DNA from: G963556115 sp963678205
GTDB lineage: Bacteria > Planctomycetota > SZUA-567
Direction: 5' to 3'
Assembly (NCBI GenBank): GCA_963678205.1
Contig: OY782760.1
Coordinates: 124,001 to 188,000 of the forward strand
DNA length: 64,000 bases
A program made the position numbers and the translations under genes. Positions 45,025-53,853 of this stretch are shown piece after piece; positions within the stretch are counted from its first letter, which is position 1; each line of letters begins with the position of its first letter. The notes under the pieces were generated by a model. It saw only the letters and a program-made list of their open reading frames with translations, did not search any database and was not told where the DNA came from.

Positions 45025-46548
45025 CTATTCATACGGTGATCTTGCTCCTATAGGATACCCCGGCATATACTTGCTTATTTCCATTTTTATTTTTTTGTGT
45101 GTGACAATACCGCCTTCACCCAAGGAATATTGCAGGCCGGTGATTTCATTCTGTAATTTATTACAAACCTCTTTATTTTTTTCACGCAATGCTGTTTCAA
45201 GACGTAAATACAACTCTGGAACAGCATTCGCTGCTCCTGATATAAACCCAATTCCATTATTTTTACAACTCTCAACAATTCTTCTATCTTCACCACAGAA
45301 ATATTTATCAGTCACTAGATAAAGATCCGATTCTCTCATTGAGTCTTTGAGATAGACTTCTGGAAGTTCTCTCATAATCGACTTATTAATTGTATTTGGT
45401 GTACATAAAGGATTATTAGATATCATCATTGTTAAATTATTGCTAGCGGCGGCTTCGTATAGCTGCAAAAAATATTTTTTAATCACAGAATCTGCAATAG
45501 CCACTGGAGTAAGCGGTGGCAGAGCAAAGACCCCATCAGCTCCCATCTCTTCAGCTACTTTTACATGTTCAATAGACTCAAACAAAGAAAAAGAAGTAAC
45601 ATTATATGTTATATAACCTGGGAAGTATCTACTTGCGGCTACAAGTAATTCTATCCTCTCATTATGGGTTAAGAGATTAAACTCTCCAGCTCCTCCTCCA
45701 AGCAATATTCTATGCACACCCATTTCATGTAAATAATGTAAATGGTCAACAAATGCCCCCTTATCAACTCTCCCATCAGCGGCAAATGGTGTAGTAATAC
45801 CGAGAACAAAACCTCTCAAACCGACACGTAAAAATTCACCATTAAATAATGATTTATACTTTTTATATATATCATCTGACATACTCTCTAAAGTCAGACG
45901 ATAATCACTTTCACAATAAAGGTGGATGTCAGCGAAATTCTTTGATGAAGCACCGTACTCTTCATATTCTCTAATATTACTATGAAGAAATGTTGCTATT
46001 GCCTTCTCTTTATCATAATTCCTATCATTAAGATCTCTACTAATTCTCGTATGTAATTGAGTCTGCCAATCAGAGTCAATAAAAATGCTGAAATCAATCA
46101 AATTTGAAAAATCGCTATATGTACTAACTTCTCCATCAAGGATTACATATTTTTTAGGGGAAAATTCTTCTACAGAATCAGCAACACCAGTATCTCGGTT
46201 GTAAACCGGCTTTTCTATACTTTCCCCTCTGCTTAACATGTCAAAATGTTTAGCTAAAAGTTCCATCTCATTTGCTTGTGGATGAGCGCCAAAAATATTT
46301 AATGAAGCTCGTGTACTTCTTGATATTTTATAATCATCAAGCCTCAAAATAGAAGAATTTTTAAGAGCCCCACTTAGTTCCCGAGAAAAGGTACTCTTGC
46401 CTGTCCCTCCTGGTCCACCAACAACAATCAGAATATTATCTTTCATATTCGCAAATTCAGAGATAATTATTTCGCTAACAATATTAACGACATCAGCTCT
46501 AATACGATCTTTCCTACTGCATTGGATATGAATTTTCTGCCTATGCAT
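45025..46548 (-). CDS. Fusion: uridine-kinase-like P-loop kinase and dihydrodipicolinate-synthase-family lyase
   Basis: Residues 1-230 are a P-loop kinase of the uridine kinase/phosphoribulokinase kind: VGGPGGTGKSTFS (43-55), RLDDY (69-73), GESIEKPVYNRDT and a lid RISRDLNDR. Residues about 242-507 are a (beta/alpha)8 lyase of the DHDPS/N-acetylneuraminate-lyase family, with LLGGGAGEFNLLTHNER (282-298) and a Schiff-base lysine, Lys401 in VYLKDS. The tyrosine usually in YN-x-P is Ser377 (ISNNPLC), so normal DHDPS catalysis is unlikely. GGGAG precedes the ATG. It follows xylB by 114 bases on the same strand. I infer a kinase acting on the same sugar or sugar acid that the lyase cleaves or dehydrates. 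Confidence 0.85.
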   Translation of the reverse strand: MHRQKIHIQCSRKDRIRADVVNIVSEIIISEFANMKDNILIVVGGPGGTGKSTFSRELSGALKNSSILRLDDYKISRSTRASLNIFGAHPQANEMELLAKHFDMLSRGESIEKPVYNRDTGVADSVEEFSPKKYVILDGEVSTYSDFSNLIDFSIFIDSDWQTQLHTRISRDLNDRNYDKEKAIATFLHSNIREYEEYGASSKNFADIHLYCESDYRLTLESMSDDIYKKYKSLFNGEFLRVGLRGFVLGITTPFAADGRVDKGAFVDHLHYLHEMGVHRILLGGGAGEFNLLTHNERIELLVAASRYFPGYITYNVTSFSLFESIEHVKVAEEMGADGVFALPPLTPVAIADSVIKKYFLQLYEAAASNNLTMMISNNPLCTPNTINKSIMRELPEVYLKDSMRESDLYLVTDKYFCGEDRRIVESCKNNGIGFISGAANAVPELYLRLETALREKNKEVCNKLQNEITGLQYSLGEGGIVTHKKIKMEISKYMPGYPIGARSPYE

Positions 46549-46662
46549 GTAACACTCCCATAATTATTTCATTAAAATATTCATAATCCAACAAAAAGGG
46601 TAGATATTATTCAATAAATATCTACCCATAATTTTACCATTTTCTCAAATAGTATCAACAAT

Positions 46663-48195
46663 TTATTCTACAAGAGAAGCCATCTCTTTAAAGTTATCCT
46701 TCAAAGTAAGATAGAGTTTTTTATACATTGGGTGCAACTTGCGATAGATTTTAGCTACTTCAGAATTCGGCTCTGTCGTATTTGTTACTTTAATTACAGC
46801 TTCACAAGCTTCAGGTACACTACTCCAAACCCCAGCTCCAACGCCACCTAAAATCATTGCACCATACGCACTTCCTGCTGTAGAACTAGTCAAAGCAGTT
46901 GTACACCCATAAATATCAGCCTGCATCTGCGCCCACATTGGCGACCTAGCACCACCACCTGATAGTCTGATTTGCGAGCTTTCTACACCAAGTTCACGCA
47001 TTATTTCTACAGTATCATTCATCGCATAAGTCGCTCCTTCCATTACTGCTCGTGCCATATAAGCTTTTGTATGTCTTGGAGTAAGACCAATAAAGCAAGC
47101 ACGTGCATATGGATCATTATGAGGAGAGCGCTCACCTGTGAGATATGGTAAGAAGTACAGCCCTTCAGATCCTGGAGCAACCTTTTCTGCATCAGCAACA
47201 AGAAGTTCATATGGATCACACCCCAATTCTTTAGCCTTAGCAACCTCCTCACCTCCAAGAGTATTTCTAAACCACTGGAACGATCCACCAGCCGCAAGAA
47301 TACAGCTCATCATATGCCATTTTCCAGGTACCGCATGACAAAAAGTATGAATACGCCCTTGTGGATCCGTTTCAACCTGATCAGCATGAGCAAAAACCAC
47401 ACCTGAAGTTCCCATCATTGCAGAGATAATACCTGTTTTAACAATACCATTACCAACCGCTCCAGCAGCTTGGTCACCTCCACCACCAGCAACAGGGGTT
47501 CCCTCAGGTATACCTATCATTTCAGCAACCTTCTTAGAAACCTTACCGCTCACCTCAGGACTCTCATATACCTTTGGCAATTTTTCAATATTAATATCAA
47601 GTTTACTCAACAACTCCTTACTCCAACACCTGTTTTTAACATCTAAGAGCAAGGTTCCAGACGCATCAGATACCTCAGTTGCATACTCGCCAGTAAGTTT
47701 ATAGCGAATATAATCTTTAGGTAAAAGCATCATATCAATTTTTTCAAAAATTTCCGGCTCATTATTTCTTACCCAAAGTATTTTTGGAGCTGTAAACCCT
47801 GTTAAAGCTGGGTTTGACACCATTTCGAGAAGCTTTGACAAGCCACCAGCTCTTTCCGTAATCTCTTCACACTCTTTTACTGTTCTCTGGTCATTCCATA
47901 GAAGCGCTTTACGTAAAACACTTCCACCTTTATCAAGGCATACAAGCCCGTGCATTTGACCAGAAAGGCCAATTCCTACTACTTCGCTCCCATTTATACC
48001 AGCTTTTTCAATAGCCTTTCTTGAAGAATCCACAGCTGCATTCCACCAGTCATTTGGATCCTGCTCACTCCACCCTGGTTTTGGAGAATAACACGGATAC
48101 TCAACTGTAACATCTGCTAAAATTCTACCCGATTCATCACAAAGAATCGTCTTGGTCCCACTTGTCCCATTATCAATACCGAGAATATAACCCAT
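46663..48195 (-). CDS. xylB: Xylulokinase
   Basis: This FGGY-family kinase phosphorylates D-xylulose to xylulose 5-phosphate for the pentose phosphate pathway. The 510 residues show the first phosphate motif LGIDNGTSGTKTIL, the xylulokinase-typical GLSGQMHGLVCLD and LRKALLWNDQRT, the second phosphate region GGGGDQAAGAVGNG and the adenosine motif IRLSGGGARSPMWAQMQADI. GAAAGGATAATT precedes the ATG. It is the first gene of a minus-strand operon with the kinase-lyase fusion. No xylose isomerase or transporter is in the window. Another pentulose substrate is possible. Confidence 0.9.
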   Translation of the reverse strand: MGYILGIDNGTSGTKTILCDESGRILADVTVEYPCYSPKPGWSEQDPNDWWNAAVDSSRKAIEKAGINGSEVVGIGLSGQMHGLVCLDKGGSVLRKALLWNDQRTVKECEEITERAGGLSKLLEMVSNPALTGFTAPKILWVRNNEPEIFEKIDMMLLPKDYIRYKLTGEYATEVSDASGTLLLDVKNRCWSKELLSKLDINIEKLPKVYESPEVSGKVSKKVAEMIGIPEGTPVAGGGGDQAAGAVGNGIVKTGIISAMMGTSGVVFAHADQVETDPQGRIHTFCHAVPGKWHMMSCILAAGGSFQWFRNTLGGEEVAKAKELGCDPYELLVADAEKVAPGSEGLYFLPYLTGERSPHNDPYARACFIGLTPRHTKAYMARAVMEGATYAMNDTVEIMRELGVESSQIRLSGGGARSPMWAQMQADIYGCTTALTSSTAGSAYGAMILGGVGAGVWSSVPEACEAVIKVTNTTEPNSEVAKIYRKLHPMYKKLYLTLKDNFKEMASLVE

Positions 48196-48523
48196 AATTA
48201 TCCTTTCAAAAAAAATACAAAAATGAATAAAAACGTTTGCGCTGCGTTATTATTTACCAGTATACCACATTCATTCTGCTATTCTAGTCAGAAATCAAAG
48301 ATAATTTCATTAGTTTTATAACCCCTGCTCAAAACTCTATAATATAAAGTATTTATTACATTTTTTTTTAGACTTATACCATTATTTAATTATAAAAACC
48401 CAAAAAAAAGATGCAAAAAACATTGTTATATGTACAATATAATCTGATTATGTGTATTATACTTTATTTCCATAATTTTAAGCTAACTGCTTAAAAATAT
48501 TAAGAATAAGGATAAATCCTGAG
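48196..48523. other. Divergent regulatory region between xylB and the receiver protein
   Basis: It contains the leftward xylB promoter and operator annotated separately. On the right, near the plus-strand gene, TATAAT- and TATTAT-like boxes occur (about 48436-48465) in very AT-rich DNA without a convincing -35. No RNA gene was recognised. Confidence 0.4.
48229..48267 (-). promoter_or_regulatory. xylB promoter with LacI-type operator
   Basis: On the minus strand an extended -10, TGGTATACT (complement of 48259-48267), is followed by GCGCAAACGTTTTT (complement of 48229-48242), close to the GCAAACGTTT core recognised by LacI-family repressors. The operator would fall just after the transcription start. 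No LacI-type gene for it is in the operon itself. Confidence 0.5.
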
Positions 48524-49378
48524 ATGGATGGTTTAGAACACACAACACAATTAGAACAACCCAATCCGGAGACTCAACAATGTCTTTTCGAAGCTGCAGC
48601 TACTGAAGCACATAGACATAAATGGATAGAGTCTGAAAAAGCAGGTTATGATCTTGGTGACAGAGCAATAGAAGCTTGGTACTCTGAATTCTGGCGTGGC
48701 TTTTGTAGAGAATGCTATATAGAGCATCTTGGGGGCAAAGTATTTTGGACCGAACTTGATAGTGGTGATTTTGGTCTACTCAAGCACCAATTTCATGATA
48801 ATATGAAACTGGTTGAACAGATAGTTGACATTTTCAAAAGAGGTGGAGAAAATCTTGATGTTGTGCAATTTGCGTTAAGCAATGATTTGAATATTCAAGA
48901 AGTGCTGGATCTTCTTAAAGTACTGGATATTAACGCGCGACGAATAGCACCAGCGGTTGAAATCAGTAAACATCAATTTGTAGAAGGGATCAAATCCAGC
49001 CATAAAGCTAGAGCACTAATTGTTGATGATGTTGAGAGCACATGTATGATTATTGCAGGTATTATTGAAACTACAGGCATTGAAACAGTCTCTGTTTTTA
49101 CAGGAGAAGATGCACTTGAAGAAGTACAAACCAAACAGTTTGACCTATTTATTGTTGATTTGCTCTTACCTGGCAAACACGGTGCTGAGGTAGCTTGGTA
49201 TTTAAAAAGACATGGAGTTAAAGCACCTATTATCGCAATTTGCTCATCTCTTGAGATGTGGTCTGAAGATGACTTGATTGATTGTGGGTTTACCCAAATT
49301 CTCCCCAAGCCTGTAGATGCAGAAGCTCTAAAGCACATTGCTCAAAAAGTATATAACGAAATAGAGAATCGCAGATAA
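48524..49378 (+). CDS. Receiver-domain protein with novel His/Trp-rich N-terminal domain
   Basis: Residues 161-284 are a canonical receiver: ALIVDDVESTCM, phospho-acceptor Asp212 in LFIVDLLLPGKHG and the lysine loop ILPKPVDAE. Residues 20-90 form a separate domain with AHRHKWIESEKAGYDLGDRA and AWYSEFWRGFCRECYIEHLG, a motif I have an impression of seeing at the ends of regulatory proteins but cannot name. A helical linker (90-155) joins them. There is no DNA-binding or enzyme output domain. The N-terminal domain may be the output or a docking site. It is a single gene before fabG, 60 bases away. Confidence 0.75.
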   Translation: MDGLEHTTQLEQPNPETQQCLFEAAATEAHRHKWIESEKAGYDLGDRAIEAWYSEFWRGFCRECYIEHLGGKVFWTELDSGDFGLLKHQFHDNMKLVEQIVDIFKRGGENLDVVQFALSNDLNIQEVLDLLKVLDINARRIAPAVEISKHQFVEGIKSSHKARALIVDDVESTCMIIAGIIETTGIETVSVFTGEDALEEVQTKQFDLFIVDLLLPGKHGAEVAWYLKRHGVKAPIIAICSSLEMWSEDDLIDCGFTQILPKPVDAEALKHIAQKVYNEIENRR

Positions 49379-49438
49379 TTAACATATAATTAATTATCAT
49401 TCAAAAATATCAAAGAGTAATACTATAGAAAGAATTAT

Positions 49439-50173
49439 ATGTACGATTTCACAGATAACACGGTAATTGTAACAGGCGGCACTCGTTCAATCGGTAGAGC
49501 GATAAGTGAATTTTTTATCAAATCAGGGGCTAAAGTGATTGCCACTTATGTAGGAAACACAGATGCAGCAGAAAATTTCCAAAATGAAGTCAATTCCGAT
49601 AAATTATTTCTTGAAAAATTTGATGTCTCAGACTACAGTGCTGTAGAATCTTTTTTTTCTACTTTCTCAGAGAAATACGGCTCCCTTGAAATTCTAGTAA
49701 ATAACTCCGGTATACGACGTGATTCAGTGCTGGCAATGATGAGCAGTGAAGATTTCAATAGAGTCCTTGATGTTAATCTTGGTGGCGTTTTCAATATGTG
49801 TAAATTTGGTGTAAAAGAGATGCTGGTCAATCGTTATGGAAGAATAATAAACATGACCAGTCCATCTGGAAAATTCGGTTTTGAAGGACAGGCAAATTAC
49901 GGTGCAAGTAAAGCGGGTATGGTTGCTCTTAGCCGAAGCTTGAGTAAAGAAGTTGCCAAGAGAAAAATCACAGTCAACTGTGTCTCTCCTGGGTTTATTG
50001 ACACAGACCTCATAAGTGACCTTCCGGAAAGCCTTATTAAAGAATATAAAGCAAACATTCCTGTGAAAAGATTCGGCACACCTGAAGATATTGCTCACGC
50101 GGTAGCATTTCTTGCAATGCCTGAATCTAGCTATATTACAGGTTCAACTCTAGAAGTTACAGGCGGGCTGTAA
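49439..50173 (+). CDS. fabG: 3-oxoacyl-ACP reductase family short-chain dehydrogenase (FabG-like)
   Basis: The 244-residue NAD(P)H-dependent enzyme has the cofactor loop VTGGTRSIGRAI, LVNNSGIRRDSVLAMM, the catalytic Ser in NMTSPSGKFGFEG and the YGASKAG motif, then ITVNCVSPGFIDTDL and ITGSTLEVTGGL at the end. Sequence and length fit FabG, which reduces 3-oxoacyl-ACP in fatty acid synthesis. The NNAG motif reads NNSG and TGASRGIG reads TGGTRSIG, both mild changes. No other fatty acid genes are nearby, so another keto substrate is possible. Confidence 0.85.
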   Translation: MYDFTDNTVIVTGGTRSIGRAISEFFIKSGAKVIATYVGNTDAAENFQNEVNSDKLFLEKFDVSDYSAVESFFSTFSEKYGSLEILVNNSGIRRDSVLAMMSSEDFNRVLDVNLGGVFNMCKFGVKEMLVNRYGRIINMTSPSGKFGFEGQANYGASKAGMVALSRSLSKEVAKRKITVNCVSPGFIDTDLISDLPESLIKEYKANIPVKRFGTPEDIAHAVAFLAMPESSYITGSTLEVTGGL

Positions 50174-50266
50174 CTTTAACCAATAAGTATAAATTAATAG
50201 CCACTAAAGTTGCTCCATCCAATAGAGCGCAGTTACTTTTTATTACTTTATATACTTTTTAACAAA

Positions 50267-50671
50267 TTATTTAGATGGAGTAAACTCCACATATACTGTT
50301 CTATTCCTAGCACCATCAAATTCCGCAAAATAAACCGACTGCCATGTTCCAAGAGCCATCCTTCCAGCCTGTACAATAATCTGCTCTGAAGCTCCAACAA
50401 GAGAACACATCACATGGCTATGTGAATTTCCCTCACCATGCCTATAATACGTCTGATTCGCAGGCACGAGTCTTTTCATATTCTCGGTCCAATCATAACA
50501 TACATCTGGATCAGCATTTTCATTAATTGTTATCGCACCAGTAGTATGCGGGCAAAATATTGTTATCACTCCATCAACTGCCCCCAGTTCCATGATTGCT
50601 TCATTGACTTCACGGTCAATATTAATAAGCTCAATTGACTTTGTAGTTCTAACCCCGAAAGATACAGCCAT
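50267..50671 (-). CDS. YjbQ/UPF0047 family protein
   Basis: The 134-residue protein is a typical member of the UPF0047 (YjbQ) family: GVITIFCPHTTGAITINENA, YYRHGEGNSHSHVMCSLVGA and GTWQSVYFAEFDGARNRTVY. The His residues in these blocks form a metal-like site. Some members have weak thiamine-phosphate synthase activity; the physiological role is unsettled. It converges on fabG, and the PleD-like gene lies 12 bases upstream on the same strand, so it may be the second gene of a two-gene message. Confidence 0.9.
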   Translation of the reverse strand: MAVSFGVRTTKSIELINIDREVNEAIMELGAVDGVITIFCPHTTGAITINENADPDVCYDWTENMKRLVPANQTYYRHGEGNSHSHVMCSLVGASEQIIVQAGRMALGTWQSVYFAEFDGARNRTVYVEFTPSK

Positions 50672-50683
50672 TGTCTAATACTC

Positions 50684-51595
50684 CTACTCACATACTATTC
50701 TATTTTTACCATTATTTTTAGCTACATACAACCGTTCATCAGCTCTTTTATACAATACATCAAATTCATTATTTCCATCTAACAGATCATCTAACCCGGA
50801 AATCCCAAAACTCAATGAAACCCATATTTCAGCCTTATCACAAGTCGTTACAATGCTACATAGTCTATCTTTAATGCGTTCTAAAATTGACAGAGCTGTT
50901 TCTTTATCGGTCTCAGGAAATAGAATCACAAATTCTTCTCCACCCCACCTTCCAACACAATCTGAATGTCTTACTGAATGCATTAGTCCGTCAGCAATTT
51001 TCTTAAGCACCCTATCACCTGCTGAGTGCCCATACTGATCGTTAACTTTTTTAAAATCATCTATATCACATATAACAAAACTTAACTCCCTATTATATCT
51101 TAATGAGCGCTCCATCTCATTCTTTGCCATATCAATAAAATACCTTCTGTTCCATAGTCCTGTCAAAGGATCTTTCATTGACAGCGCAAAAAGTTGCTCA
51201 CGCAGCAACTTATTTTCAACATGCACTCTAATCCTATGCAATACTTCCTGAAAAAAGAACGGTTTGACGACATAATCATCACCACCTACTTCAAAAGCCC
51301 GCAAAACATCTTCCTGCTGATTTTTAGCAGTAATAAAAATAACTGGAACATCTCGCAATTTTTCTTCATCTCTAATATGTCTGCATGTTTCATAACCGTC
51401 AATATCAGGCATCATTATATCAAGCAAAATCAAATCTGGTATAATTTCTTTTGCTATTTTAATTCCTGATAAACCATCCATAGCAGTAAACACTTCATAC
51501 TCATTCTTAAGTAAAAAATTCTCCAGAATCTTCAAGTTATTTGACATATCATCAATAACCAGAATTTTTCTTTTCCTATTTGATATTTGATTCAT
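50684..51595 (-). CDS. PleD-like response regulator diguanylate cyclase
   Basis: The 303-residue protein joins a receiver (ILVIDDMSNN; phospho-acceptor Asp59 in LILLDIMMPDIDG; FITAKNQQ; VKPFFFQE) to a GGDEF domain. The active-site motif is GGEEF, and RHSD five residues before it is a classic RxxD inhibitory site, so the enzyme should make cyclic di-GMP with product feedback. Other conserved blocks are DPLTGLWNRRYF and DIDDFKKVNDQYGHSAGD. I prefer the ATG at 51595 over a TTG at 51610. A link to exopolysaccharide production is plausible but not shown. Confidence 0.92.
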   Translation of the reverse strand: MNQISNRKRKILVIDDMSNNLKILENFLLKNEYEVFTAMDGLSGIKIAKEIIPDLILLDIMMPDIDGYETCRHIRDEEKLRDVPVIFITAKNQQEDVLRAFEVGGDDYVVKPFFFQEVLHRIRVHVENKLLREQLFALSMKDPLTGLWNRRYFIDMAKNEMERSLRYNRELSFVICDIDDFKKVNDQYGHSAGDRVLKKIADGLMHSVRHSDCVGRWGGEEFVILFPETDKETALSILERIKDRLCSIVTTCDKAEIWVSLSFGISGLDDLLDGNNEFDVLYKRADERLYVAKNNGKNRIVCE

Positions 51596-52033
51596 TTCAT
51601 ATTCACTCAATAAAAGAAAATTAATACTGCTAATATCACACTACATATATTAATCGCATACAGTTTATATTATATTTATATTTATTAAATATAACAAATT
51701 ACAAAAAAAAAAGAAAGCAAAAAGCATCCAACTACCAAGCACTGTATTGACCAAGAAAACCTATAGCATAACAACCTTTTTCAACTATTATCAAAAATAA
51801 TTATTTAACGCCATAGTTAATTCTTAACCTATAATACCTAAAAACACTATTTTTTACTGAATATTATTCAATTAATAGCTCAAAAAAAAGTACCGTTTAC
51901 TTTCACTGGCACAAAAAATCATCCACTTCTACCGAATCTAGCTGCATCGCTCTAAAGTTTGACCTGTTTTTAGGACGATAAACTCTTTGTTACAAATTAG
52001 CAGCCAATAATCATTCAAAGAGGAGATATTTTT
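51596..52033. other. Divergent intergenic region
   Basis: It is strongly AT-rich. Candidate boxes such as TATAAT at 51830-51835 lack a matching -35. AGAGGAG at about 52017-52023 is the ribosome binding site of the next gene. No gene, repeat or RNA was recognised. Confidence 0.4.
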
Positions 52034-52531
52034 ATGCCACGCAAAAGCGTCAATGTTGAGAACAAAATAGATACCACCAATGAAAAGCGTATTCTGATAG
52101 ATAGCCTTGAGCTTTTACGTGGGAATGCACAATCAAAAAATGATTCAACAACTAAAATAACTAATAAGAACATTGTTAAAAACAACATAGCAGACAATAT
52201 AAAAGAACTACATGAATTAAGACAGGAAGTAAGAAAATTGCAATCTGCTAATATCCTCCTTGAAAGCGACCTTAAGAATATGGAACAAAAAGCTCTGGAT
52301 GCAATAGCTGAATCAGGTAAGCTACACCACCAATTAGACCTTGTCAGAGATAAAACTTCAGCAAACCATACTCGTTATTATGAAGAAGAGCGCCAAGCTC
52401 TTCTAGATGAACTACACCACTCGCGCTATACCCATGAAATGCTTACAGAAGCTATATATGAAAGCCAAAATGAAATTACCAGGCTCACTAAGACTATAGA
52501 AAAACTCACTTTCAAACTACTTGTCGCATAA
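52034..52531 (+). CDS. Small coiled-coil protein, 165 aa
   Basis: I do not recognise this protein. The first 60 residues are polar, rich in Asn, Lys and Thr and probably disordered. Residues about 65-165 are heptad-rich (IKELHELRQEVRKLQSANIL, LLDELHHSRYTHEMLTEAIY), predicting a coiled coil interrupted around YYEEERQA. There is no signal peptide. It has its own strong ribosome binding site and terminator, so it is a single-gene unit, probably well expressed. It could be a structural or adaptor protein. Confidence 0.65.
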   Translation: MPRKSVNVENKIDTTNEKRILIDSLELLRGNAQSKNDSTTKITNKNIVKNNIADNIKELHELRQEVRKLQSANILLESDLKNMEQKALDAIAESGKLHHQLDLVRDKTSANHTRYYEEERQALLDELHHSRYTHEMLTEAIYESQNEITRLTKTIEKLTFKLLVA

Positions 52532-52560
52532 ATAAATGTTATAACTTTAAACCATTACAG

Positions 52561-52590
52561 ACTGCCCTAATAATCCTAGGGCAGTTTTTT
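52561..52590 (+). terminator. Rho-independent terminator after the coiled-coil gene
   Basis: ACTGCCCTA pairs with TAGGGCAGT around a seven-base loop and is followed by a T run. It lies 30 bases after the stop. Confidence 0.9.
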
Positions 52591-52696
52591 ATAATATGAT
52601 ACCGTATTTCAGGTTGCAAATTATCTAGAATTACTTAAAATACTATCTAATTATGCAATTTCACTTTATTACAGATTGTAAGGCAAAAGTCAGAAT

Positions 52697-53797
52697 ATGA
52701 AAAGCGTAAAACGAATCGTTATTGTACTATCGGCACTTGATATGAGTGGCCCTGCTTTTGCAGCCCTCAATTTAATTCCAAGTATTTTATCAAATGGTAA
52801 ATCGATAATGGTTGTTGGGCTAGAAAGTGGCGAGCGTGAAAACCTTTTTAAAGAATTAGGCTGTGAAGTAAAAATATTTCCTAAGCTTGGAATACCTCTT
52901 CTCGGCAGGAAAGCAATGGAAGAGATAAAACGGTTCCAACCCGACATTATTCATGCACAATCTTTAAATACAGTTAAAAAAATTCATAGCACAGTAAGCC
53001 AAATAGGTTGCCCGCTGGTTGTAACTGTAAACAAAATTGGCATAAGCGAAACAGAAGACATCAGTACTTTAAAAGACTCAAATATTATAGCCCTCTCAGA
53101 CGCAATAAAAGAGCGCTTGATAAATCGCGATGGATTTTCACAAGATCAAGTATGCGTCATTCCAAATGGTATTGACCTTAGAGACTTTCCATTTGACCAT
53201 GAATTTGAAGGTACAGACAATTCTTCGGCTGCATCAAGCCTACCAGTTATTGGGACATATGGAACATTACTTGAGTCCAAAGGTCAAAGAGACTTTCTTC
53301 ACGCTATATCAAAACTTAAAGAAAAAGGAATAGATGCTGAGTTTCTAATAATGGGTCACGGTCCTGATAAACCCAAACTCAGAGAAATGGCAGAAGAATT
53401 AGGTATTGCCAACAGGCTTACATTCTCTGCCAGCACAATAACAGATTCAAAAAATATTAGCAGTATTGATATTTTTGTTGAGCCCACAAGACAAGAAGGT
53501 TTTGGCATGTCTGTATTACAAGCGATGGCAAGTGGTGTTCCAGTTGTTGCTTGTGGAGTAGGCGGAATATATTCTTTGATTGAGGATGGTGAAAATGGAC
53601 TTCTTATACCATCTGGCAATATAGATGCAATGTGTGAAGCAATTTGCAAATTATTAAATGATAAAGAGCTTAAATACAAACTTATTAGGAATGCCCGAAA
53701 CAGAGTAGAACAAGAATTTAGCTCAAAGAAAGTCTCCAGTGTACTCCTTGAATATTATGAAGAAATACTCAATCAAGAAAAAGGTTCACTCAAATAA
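52697..53797 (+). CDS. Glycosyltransferase family 4
   Basis: The 366-residue GT-B enzyme has the N-terminal domain VIVLSALDMSGPAFAALNLI and PDIIHAQSLNTVKKIH, and the donor-binding domain with VIGTYGTLLESKGQRDFLHA, FLIMGHGPDKPKLREMAEEL and FVEPTRQEGFGMSVLQAMAS. The usual E-x7-E motif ends in Gln instead of Glu (EGFGMSVLQ), a tolerated change in some members. Substrates are unknown. It may contribute to lipopolysaccharide or exopolysaccharide but lies 33 kb from the main cluster. It is a single gene with its own terminator. Confidence 0.88.
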   Translation: MKSVKRIVIVLSALDMSGPAFAALNLIPSILSNGKSIMVVGLESGERENLFKELGCEVKIFPKLGIPLLGRKAMEEIKRFQPDIIHAQSLNTVKKIHSTVSQIGCPLVVTVNKIGISETEDISTLKDSNIIALSDAIKERLINRDGFSQDQVCVIPNGIDLRDFPFDHEFEGTDNSSAASSLPVIGTYGTLLESKGQRDFLHAISKLKEKGIDAEFLIMGHGPDKPKLREMAEELGIANRLTFSASTITDSKNISSIDIFVEPTRQEGFGMSVLQAMASGVPVVACGVGGIYSLIEDGENGLLIPSGNIDAMCEAICKLLNDKELKYKLIRNARNRVEQEFSSKKVSSVLLEYYEEILNQEKGSLK

Positions 53798-53831
53798 AAA
53801 TTAAATGAACCTTATTAAATGAACCTTTTTT
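53778..53831 (+). terminator. Terminator with duplicated 3' arm
   Basis: AAAAAGGTTCA (53778-53788), inside the end of the glycosyltransferase gene, can pair with TGAACCTTTTT at 53820-53830, ending in a T run. The 3' arm lies in a perfect tandem duplication of ATTAAATGAACCTT (53800-53813 and 53814-53827), so two alternative hairpins are possible. Confidence 0.7.
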
Positions 53832-53853
53832 AATAATAAAATATTCTTGTGAA

